Below are positions 55,380 to 64,000 of a DNA stretch of 64,000 bases, in pieces; position 1 is the first letter of the stretch; each line of letters begins with the position of its first letter. The DNA comes from Pelecanus crispus (lineage: Eukaryota; Chordata; Aves; Pelecaniformes; Pelecanidae): contig NC_134662.1 in NCBI RefSeq assembly GCF_030463565.1, positions 3,286,001 to 3,350,000 of the forward strand, given 5' to 3'. Both the position numbers and the translations under genes were made by a program. The notes beneath the pieces were generated by a model. The model saw nothing but the letters and a program-made list of their open reading frames with translations. It had not been told where the DNA came from and searched no databases.

Positions 55380-55676
55380 GGGGGTAGCGAGGTGGGTGTT
55401 GGTCTCTTCTCCCAAGTTACAAGTGATAGGATGAGAGCAAATGGGCTCAAGCTGCGTCAGGGGAGGTTTAGATTGGATATTAGGAGAAATTTCTTCATGG
55501 GAAGAGTGGTCAAGCATTGGAACAGGCTGCCCAGAGAGGTGGGGGAGTCCCCATCCCTGGAGGGGTTCAAAAAATGGGCAGAGGTGGCACTTGGGGACAT
55601 GGTTTAGTGGGCATGGGGGTGTTGGGTTGATGGTTGGACTGATGATCTTAGAGGGCCTGTCCAACCTTAATGATTC
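55380..55676 (+). mobile_element. CR1 LINE 3' fragment
   Basis: Plus sense. It contains the CR1 3'-end text ggaggtttagattggatatt, aggagaaatttcttc, ggaacaggctgcccagagag, gggacatggtttagtgggca and gatgatcttagagggcctgt, ending aaccttaatgattc. The 5' part is missing. Confidence 0.88.
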
Positions 55677-55838
55677 CTAGTTTTTACTTTCATTAAAAAT
55701 AATCCAGCCACCAAGCCAGGAAACATGAAATTGCTACTCTGCCCTTAATTGGTTTAGTGGTGGACTTGGTAGTGTAGGTTAATGGTTGGACTGGATGATC
55801 TTAAAGGTCTTTTGCAACCTAAACGATTCCATGATTCT
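55669..55838 (+). mobile_element. CR1-tailed composite element, copy 4
   Basis: Plus sense. It follows the preceding CR1 directly, sharing the aatgattc overlap. The head tcctagtttttactttcatt, aataatccagccaccaagcc, then aattggtttagtggtggact, ends acgattccatgattct. It shares its junction with the copies at 11324, 48164 and 51447. Confidence 0.78.
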
Positions 55839-56260
55839 AAGAGGGGTCCAGAGAGCACGAGACAAGGCTCAGGGATGCCATGAGAGCCTCAGGAGGGGAT
55901 CTGAACAGACTACAGCTGTCCTCAGAGGGTGAGGGCCTGAACAGAGGTATCCTAGATGGCATAGAGGAAAACAAAAGACTGTTCTTCAGATACAAAGATG
56001 GCCACAGGAGAGGTTCTGATGGAACAAGATGTGTCCAAGGTGTGCTAGAGAACAAAGTGCCCCAGGAGAACCCAGATGGCCTCAGGGTACATCAAGACAG
56101 GGAGCAGAGGGATCCTGGGGGAGCCAGAGTGACAGAAGGGGGCTTGGGGACGTGGTGAGGAACTTGGAAGGGGATGAGAGCAGAGTGCAGGCATCCTCGG
56201 GGGACTGGGGACTGAACAGAGGCATCTGAGATGGTGTCGAGGACAAAAAAAAAACCCCCA

Positions 56261-56979
56261 ACCTCCCCCCCCACCCCAAAACCCCCAGACCTCTGGGGCA
56301 GCGGAACGGCTTCAGGAGGCAACGTCATGGGAGCAGCAGGGTCCCAAGGCGGGGCAGGGATTAGGGTTCTCCCAGGCTTTGCAGGGGCACGGGGGGCTCC
56401 TGCTGCCCACCGCCCTGGGCCTTGCAGGGGAAAGAGGTGAAGACCTGGGGCGCTGGTCAGAGGGATGGGGAGAGGAAGAAGGATCGGGACTGGGACAGAA
56501 AGTGATGCAGAGCAGCAGAGAGGGAGAGAAAGACTAGAAGAGGGGAAGGCATCTAGACTGCTTCACTTTTCTGTGAACACAGGACAGCTACAACAGGAAC
56601 TAAACTGTCACGTGAGGTGTCATACCGGCAGCTTGGGAATCCAGCATCTCTTCGGCTTCGGACGGCAGCGCTTTCTGCTCATACTCAGTTATGGCGTAAC
56701 AGCTGGTGGAGAAAGAGATGAGAAGCCGTGCTGATCCCTCCTCTCTCTCAAATGCAGGTAAGGACGTACCCTCGCAGATTCATCGCATCCCTTAGAAACT
56801 CACGGTGGCGAAAGCGGGTTGTCTCTTTCCTTTACTGCTTTTCAAGACCCTCGTGAGAGGCACATTGCCAAAGACTCTACAAACAAGAAATTAGTAGCCG
56901 TAAACTGATTTTTTTTATTTTGGAAAAAATGGAATGTTTCACTAACAGAAACTTTAAGTGATGTTTGACCAAGAACACG
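56261..56979. other. Non-coding, downstream of SAFB 3' end
   Basis: No gene recognised. A second minus-strand AATAAA occurs at 56914-56919 within ttttttattttgg and could be an alternative SAFB poly(A) signal. Confidence 0.4.
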
Positions 56980-56985
56980 TTTATT
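56980..56985 (-). terminator. SAFB: SAFB polyadenylation signal candidate
   Basis: tttatt on the plus strand reads AATAAA on the minus strand, about 170 nt after the SAFB stop (57155-57157). Confidence 0.65.
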
Positions 56986-57154
56986 ACAAAAAAGAAACCA
57001 AACCGGACAAGTTGACGTAGTATTTGGCTACAATGAGGCAGCAGTCTTGCATTTTGTAATCACAAATTCAAGGTGACCCTGGTTAATAAAATTCACCACC
57101 ACTGTCATCTGGCATTAAAAAAAAAAAAAAAAAAAAAAATAAAAAATAGTGCTT

Positions 57155-57589
57155 TCAGTAGCGGCGGGTAAAACGGGGTTCAGTCGGTCTGTTTGTCCGT
57201 TCCTGGCCTGCAAACACTCCTTGTATTCCACTACTCTGCATCATCTGGCTCTGGTTTCCAACTTGCGTGAAGCCTCCGCGCCTGAAAACAAGACCAGACA
57301 AATTGAAAATACCCCAGAGAAGTTAATACCGCTGTGACTCTGAGAAAAGATGTTTTCTTAATTTTTTTTTTTCTACTTGCCAATCCATAGTTAAGAAGAA
57401 GCTGAAAGTATTATTTTTCACAACTGACACAGGACTTTCTTCTTTTATACAGATCAGTCAACTATTATAAAAACATTATAAGTACTCTGACAAAGCTTCT
57501 TACCCTGACATCCCTCCTCGATTCATCACATGGCCTGGTCCTGACTGACCAGGCATGCTTCTATCACCACCTAATTTAAAAAAAAGAAA

Positions 57590-57621
<32 letters not shown>

Positions 57622-60600
57622 AGAAAAAAAAAGACAGACTTTTGTGTTTTCCTAATAAAAAAGCCACCTCGTTCCCAGAATTTTATTTGCTTTCTCAGTA
57701 ATGCTGTTAAAGCTCCATAGGGATTTTAACTACTGCTAGAAGTTCAGCAGCAGTAACTCATAGAAAAAACCATGATCACACTGGTAAGCAGCAAGTGTAC
57801 CTTGCCATCTCTCATGATCCCGTCCCATCATTCCTCCATCCACATTTCCCTGCCATGAACGATCTTGATGCCCCTCTAACTTTCGACCATGATCTCCCCA
57901 GCCACGTCCATCTCTTAAAAAAATAAAAGAACATCTTCTAGGTGCGTCCCTTATCCATTTAGCAGCATAGGGTAAAGCCAAACACCGTACCCCATACAAA
58001 AGTGTTTTAAGTTGTTAATCAAGCTGTATCTATAGCCACCCAGTCATTGCAATAAAAACTGGTCAAAAGAGAAACGACGAGAAACTTGCTGGACAGCGTC
58101 CTTCGCACAACAAAGCTCGTCTTTTTCTGATCTACAGAGACATCATTAGTATCGCAATGTACTAAATCCTTAAACATGGAACAATTCACTGACCGCCATT
58201 CCTCTGTCTGGTATATTTATGTAGAACTGAACGTTGTGCATCTGGAACACGCCTAGCTCGACTAGCTGGTTTAAAGAGAAACCGCTACAATTCCAGATGA
58301 GTCTCAGTTCCCCACCCCCACTGTTGCAGAGATTCTATTTCCTTAAAACCTGACTGCTAGCCACAAATGAGACTTTTGCAGGCGTTACTGGAGCATCTGG
58401 TACGGGACTGAATCTCATCTGTAGAAAAGAAAAGTTATTTACAAGAGAACCAGAGTTACGAGCTGAGCTAACTGCGCAGCACTTCTTTACTCACTACAAT
58501 GCTCCATTCTCTCAATGCACAGGGGAGCTACATGTGTGAATTCCTTGCTTCTCCAGATGCTCAAAGAAACTATCTGGAGAGAGGATTCACGCTTGTCAAA
58601 CTGCTTCTGCTGTCACCCTTCAAAGGTTCACCGAGCGTTAACATTTTAAAGAACCAACAAATCACTTCCCTTATTTCATATGCACTAACCGTGTTTGTGG
58701 AGGTAGCCCTCTCCCTTCACTCATTCTTCTGTCAGACCCGTAGCCACCCCAACTATCCCGCGAGTGACGATCGGGCCCTCCGTGGCGTTCATCTGGGTAA
58801 TGCTGGAAGGCAAACGGTACAGTTACGCTAAGAATCAATACAGGCTTTCTTTTAGGATTGCAAAAGTTCAGCTCCTCAGAGGTCACCGTTCTATAAGCTG
58901 TCAGAAAACAAAACAGTTTTACTGGTTCCATTTTCGCTACTGTGTGCGGTTCCCTCTAGGCATTTAGTTTCACAGCACAGATTCTGCTCCACTCGTCAGT
59001 GGGAAAAGGCTTGTTGTTTGGTAGGATGGGGGTAGGGTGGTTTTTTTGTTTGTTTGTTTTTGGTTTTTTTTAAGGCTTACATTCTGGCTCCAGACTTTTT
59101 TACATGTTTTACAATTTTTACATAGACTATCTGCCTACTTCCTACCTCTCTTCAGAAACGAAAGGTTTTGTATACCATTGTGGCACTGGTTTTCACACCT
59201 GTCCTTTTACAGTCATCTGCCTTGTTCCACTATGACACCAGTTATTTTCTACAAACCATTTAGATAAACGTCAGAGAAGGGATCCCTCACCAGCTAAGGG
59301 TAAGACACTACAGCAACTACCTCTGAACGCAATAAAGACACCTAAAATGGTTAACCAGAAAACTTTCATCGCCACGTACCAGCCTGAAAAGATGCCAGAC
59401 CGTCACTCCCATTGCTCGGAGGTTCCCCCCGCCCCGATCTGTGGCTACCACCCTATCAAGCAGGTAACTTAAGAACTTACGTTCCACATGTTAGCGCGCA
59501 AAATCAGTTGCTGCTTGAACATCTGCTCAGTTTAAACCCAGTGGTGGTTGCATTTAAGAACTAGGCAGCACGCGCACTGTGTTCTTTCCACTTTGGGGTT
59601 GGTTTGTTTGGCTTTTTAACTGAAGCGGTTATTTGGGTATAACCCACCTGCCCATCTCGATCTGGTATTCCTCTCGAACCGTCTCTTCTGGAACAAAAAA
59701 AGAGAAGCTTCAGTCGGAATCCTAATTCCGATGTCTGTATGAAATAGTGCATGAAAATTTATCTTCAGTAGGCTGTTAATCTGAACCCCAATGTTTTTTT
59801 AGGCATAAGATATTCAAATGTGTTCTTGTTTCATAGCGTAGAAGGAGATCAAAGGTAACATCTGTTACAGAAATATGGGTAAGCAAGGCATCACTGAGGC
59901 ATGATCAGGTACTCAGTGGCACCAAGGGAGAACGCCGAGTGAACCTACCAGGGTCAGAAACAAGTTAAAAGCAAAGCACTATGGTTTCTGCCAAAGATCC
60001 TCTGAGAGCAAAACAGAAGTCTCAGTAGCACTACACAGAAAGTATTTCTGCACTCTGTGGAACTAAAAATCTGTGTTAGCCAGGCTGCAAAGATGAAAGT
60101 AGGGACAAAAGGAAATGGCTGAATCTTAGGCTAACGAACAGGGATTCATAAACCAGATTTCCCTATATCTCAAGAGAAGCTGCAGGATCTCCCTCAGTAT
60201 CACGGCAGACTACATTAGGACTTGGCTTATAATCTTTATGCAGCCTCTTTCCGATATGTCCGTAGACGATGGAAACACAGGATTGCAAGCACATATAAAA
60301 TTAGATATGAGGAACACACAAGGGTTTCACTCTTCTCTTTTGGCACCCTTCAAGCCATCAGTAAGCCACAAAAAGACACCTAATTTCCATAAAGGTATAG
60401 GAAGAAAAGACACAGCCTTGCCGACCTGTCCAAACAATGGTCTTGGTATCGGCCACGATCCCTGTGGTCAAAGTCATGGAAGCGGTCTTGACGACTGAAT
60501 TCAGAATGATACCTATCATCCATTGCTATTCGCTTTGCCTCTGGCCAGTACGGGTCATCTCGCCTGCAAAAAAGGTCACGATTAGTAGTAATTTCAAAAC

Positions 60601-63567
60601 AATCTTCCTTTCCTGCTCTCTTGATATCAAACCTTATTCAATCCAATTATCCAAACAATTATTTTTGATTTATATTTGAAATCCCTTGTGTGTTAAGCAG
60701 GCATTGTGTTTCAGTTTCAGAGGAAGCTAGGTGTATCGACACTACACAAGAAGCTTCATCTCAGCATGTGCTGATGTGGGAAGAGAATGAGTATCTGTTC
60801 CTGCTAGCAATCCTGCTTTAGCGTCGATATGCAGAGTTTCTATTCTTGGTCACTCCTCTTTGGGAAATACAAATTTTAAACCTGCTGTAATAAAATTGTG
60901 CTTACAGGTATATGAGCATGATATTTGCTCTTTCTCAAGATCAGTATTAAAGTGTTAAAAACAACATGTGAATAGTCTTTCAGTTGCGAGCCCCTATGAC
61001 GGCTTTAGCAGGAGCACTCACAATTTACACAGGCTTTAGAATGCTCTAACTGTAACTGGACGTGGCCGAAGAGTTTGGATCTCCTCGCGGTTATCGTTAC
61101 CTGCCGTCAGGATCATAAGGCCTTCTCATGGCAGATCGCCGTTCCTGTTCGTAGCGCAGCTGTTCCTGCTGACGTCGCAGCTCTTCCCTCTCTCGCTGGA
61201 TCCGTTCCTGTTCTCGTCTTCTTTCCTGCTCTATGTGCATTCTTTCTCTCTCTAATCTCTCCCTCTCCAAGCGCTCTCTGTCAAGACGCTGCCTTTGAAA
61301 TTCAAGTCGTTCTCGCTCTCTCTGGAGCCTCTGTCTTTCATCCCGCTCATGAATAGCTTGAAGACGTTGTTCTCGTTCTCGCCTCTCTCTCTCTCTAATT
61401 GAAAGAGATATATTTTGTTTTCAATTGAGAATCTTAAGTCTAAGCTTTATTGCTTCTTTGTTTTGGGTGGAGTTTCTTTGCTTTTTTTTTTTTTTGAAGT
61501 GTCTAGGTTCTTCCTGCTATCTGCTTAAATGTCAATGATCTCTTCTCAACTAAATCGCAGCTGCTTAGTTGGGGGGGGGGGGAGGGGGGGAGAAGGGAAG
61601 AAAAAAAAAGCCCATACAGATGAAAGAAGCAAGGGTAAGCATTCTGCATAAGTAACACAATATGTACTATAGTCAGCTCTGAAAAAGCTTTCATAGAGCA
61701 CAGCATGTCCCAAGACAGAAGTCTGACAAAGCATTTACGAGCTTTCAGGGAAAAATCAAGTATGGAAATTAAAACCTGACTGAGTGGAACACAAGACCTG
61801 AAAGCACCTACAAAAGTTATAATTCAACAAGAGTCTCCCGAAAAGCATAGGCTTAGAGAAGATGGCTTTCAGTAGAAAAAAGCCTTCAGAATTTGGCATT
61901 GTGTCTGTTCTATCAATAGATGAGTATCAAATCGATCTGAGATACTATACCAGCACAACACTACTTTGCAGATAAGGGAAATAAAAACAAATGCCATTCA
62001 AAGTTTAGAGCGAAACTGGGAAAACTCACCGGCGTCTTTCCGTTTCCCTGATTTCTCGCTCCCTCTGTCTCTGACGTTCACGTTCTCGCTGTTCTTTGAT
62101 TTTATCAAACGATAAAATATCTTGCTTTTCTTTGCTCTCAGATTTGCGATCCTGGCTTTTTGTACTCTGAGTTAAATCAAAACAGCACATCAGCTGAACA
62201 CAGCACATTTTTAGCTGAAATTCCTAGGCAAAAGGCCTGTCTTATGCCAACCTGAACAAAACAGACTGTTATACCTTCCCAGAGGTAAATAACGTTGGAA
62301 TTCCATGGAAAAGTACCCTGAATTTGGCTAGAACGTCTAACGAGTTTAAATATATATAAGTACTAAAAAAAAAAAAAACTATAAATAAGGTGAAGCATAA
62401 GCATTTACCTTTGCAGCATCATTAAAACCCTAATGTTTTTGAGAAAGTGGTAAAAGGATAACTGTTCCCAATGTGCAAGGCAAAAAACCACTTCAACTAT
62501 ATGCATATAAACCTACTTGACACCTATTTTTACACAAAGGTTTCTCTGAAAGTTATACTTACCCTCTCTTTTGATGTAGAAGTTTTCACACTAATAACTG
62601 GTTCTCCTTTAGATTTATCCATTACCACTGTCCTTTCGGTTCCTCGACTCGCTAGAAAACAAAATACATCGGAGAATAATATGCAAGACATTAAAAAATT
62701 CTTGCGATATTTAAAACCATCAAGATACTAAGCAGTAAAAATTTTATTGATGTTTTAACTAACTTATGGAAGAATAAATTTATGATTTAAATAGCTTACG
62801 AAGATTTGGCCAAGTTGGGGATTGGGGCAGTAAAGCTGTCACAAAATTACAGTAGTGTTTTCTGGCAGGGATGACAGTTAAAGCAAATTTAATTTCATTC
62901 TTCTGTCTGCAAAATATATCCCTTTGCCACAGTTTAAAAAAGAAAAAAAAAAAGGCACACAGAACCACACACTGTGTCAGGTCTAAACCCAGTGACAGCT
63001 CCATAAAATTCACAGTTTACCATTTTGAGTATTTAAAGCCTAGTAATTACAAAAACTTTATTGCTAAGTTACTAGCGTTCTAAATCAGAAAAAAACGTTT
63101 TCATGGTATTTTCTGGTGGTAGTGTTTGTTCACCAGGAAAGCCTCAGTATTACTAAGTATGCTTCACGGTCCTTTTACTGAATTATGAATCACATCTAGT
63201 ACAAACACTGAGGCTTGCGGAAGCTGAGTCTTCTAATCAGCCACGATTCTGAATTGTTTACACTTGTTCTTCCGTTTCCTACTTAGCTGATAAAGGGAAT
63301 TTTTTTGGATGCAAAGTAGAAGCTTTGTCACAGTCACTTATATTCATTGTAGCAATTTTTTTAAATTTGATTTTTAAAACAAGTGTCCTTGAAAACATTT
63401 CTGAAAGGCAGCTAGAATTACCTGATTTGCTTGCCCTAGATCTATCAGAGGATCCAGCCTTTTGTTCATCTTTCTCTTTTCCTTCCTTTTCGTCTTTTCC
63501 ATCTTTTTCTGATTTCTTAGCATCATCTTTTTTGTCAGTCTTCTCTTCCTTCTTAATACCAACGGAC
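57155..63567 (-). CDS. SAFB: Scaffold attachment factor B, C-terminal part (gene continues right)
   Basis: SAFB proteins bind AT-rich scaffold DNA and RNA in the nucleus and act in transcription, splicing and stress responses. Only the last ten coding exons are here: 63422-63567, 62563-62651, 62030-62166, 61101-61394, 60426-60563, 59648-59687, 58690-58802, 57801-57913, 57504-57570, 57155-57281 (1264 nt, about 421 residues). The SAP and RRM domains lie beyond 64000. Seen in order: Lys/Glu-rich [46 protein letters not shown]; a long Arg/Glu region ([20 protein letters not shown]); [60 protein letters not shown]; Gly-rich [14 protein letters not shown]; and the family C-terminus PRFTRRY. Splice phases agree throughout. 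SAFB and SAFB2 cannot be told apart from this part; SLTM is less likely. Confidence 0.93.
57573..57631. repeat. SAFB: A-rich tract at the exon 57504-57570 acceptor
   Basis: About 55 nt of A with scattered G on the plus strand, i.e. a long T-rich stretch on the SAFB strand. It ends 5-10 nt before the acceptor of the penultimate coding exon and thus forms an unusually long polypyrimidine tract. Confidence 0.8.
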
Positions 63568-64000
63568 CTATAGGTAAACTTTGCTTTAATAGAGAACCTA
63601 ACAAAAAGTGCTATATAACCACTCTGATCAAGCCAACCATGTCGGGGGGGGACACCCCAAAACCAAACCAAAAAACAACACAAAACCCCTCAAAAATATA
63701 CTCTCAAAAAACCCACTGCCAATACCTTCCATGCTGCAGTGCTGAAGCCAATGCATACTTGTGCGCACAATTAAGAGTTAGCAACCAATACTAAGCTAAA
63801 GCTGACCAAAAGTGAGAAAGAACAGATAATCCTTCTGAATATTTGGAGACTTCAAGTGCTAGAAGTCTTCTGTTCTACCTATAAGTAAAGTTCATGCTTA
63901 GTGTAGGGGGAAGAAGATCCACCCAGGCAGAGGTCAAGCTCCACCCCAAGAGCTTTTGTAAATAAATAACCTTAAACACCCAATGCAAGCAGGCCAGCCT
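63568..64000 (-). other. SAFB: SAFB intron, cut by the window edge
   Basis: Intron sequence on the SAFB strand to the end of the window. No further SAFB exon was recognised. Confidence 0.6.

Larger units (their letters stand above)
55190..56260. repeat. Three-copy repeat split by CR1 insertions
   Basis: The block gggcctgaacagaggcatcc, followed by a ggatggc-type stretch with gacaaaaa and an acaaagatggcc segment, occurs at about 55195, 55930 and 56210. The last two copies are 280 bp apart. The first two are separated by a further 520 bp or so of CR1-derived sequence (55315-55838), so the array predates those insertions. Confidence 0.65.

Noticed and set aside
47383-57154. YJU2 (CCDC94), expected after EBI3 from human gene order
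   Set aside because: None of its conserved text (for example the N-terminal MSERKVLNKYYPPDFDP) was found on either strand, so synteny breaks here.
57155-57281. Possible frameshift in the last SAFB exon
   Set aside because: On careful re-reading the exon is 127 nt and keeps phase to the conserved PRFTRRY end, so there is no break.

Overview
This window is bird DNA. The evidence is CR1 LINE fragments with the typical avian 3' end, an avian ERVL-type solo LTR, short GC-rich introns full of minisatellites, and vertebrate genes whose order matches human 19p13.3 (ZBTB7A side - MAP2K2 - CREB3L3 - SIRT6 - ANKRD24 - EBI3). The repeats look Neoavian rather than chicken-like, but that is an inference. 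No bacterial-type operon, CRISPR or tRNA was seen.

Layout. 1-4480: a very GC-rich promoter or CpG island with ZNF143-like and CCAAT motifs. By synteny it is probably the 5' end of ZBTB7A, on the minus strand with its coding exons outside the window. 4460-5145: a GC-rich minisatellite. 7000-20020: MAP2K2 (minus), 11 coding exons, 398 aa, complete. 22721-25725: CREB3L3 (plus), 9 coding exons, 442 aa. 26751-34073: SIRT6 (minus, tail-to-tail with CREB3L3), 8 exons, 357 aa. 35205-44025: ANKRD24 (plus, head-to-head with SIRT6), 19 coding exons, 952 aa. 45315-47382: EBI3 (plus), 6 coding exons, 310 aa, with an N-terminal Ig-type exon that human EBI3 lacks. 47.9-57 kb: no recognised protein gene, but two orphan CpG-type promoters, a solo ERVL LTR, CR1 pieces, four copies (window-wide) of a CR1-tailed composite element, and several tandem-repeat families. 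57155-63567: the last ten coding exons of SAFB or SAFB2 (minus), partial because the gene continues past the right edge.

The exon maps were built by hand from reading frame, splice dinucleotides and phase. In every gene the exon lengths sum to a whole number of codons, which supports the models. The genes are ordinary chromosomal neighbours rather than a pathway: a MAPK kinase, an ER-bound liver/gut transcription factor, a nuclear deacylase, a hair-cell rootlet protein, a cytokine subunit and a nuclear scaffold/RNA-binding protein.

The best leads are the extra phase 1-1 Ig exon in EBI3, the CR1-tailed composite family with a fixed junction, a GC-AG intron in ANKRD24, an overlapping upstream ORF at SIRT6, and the two orphan promoters in the EBI3-SAFB interval.
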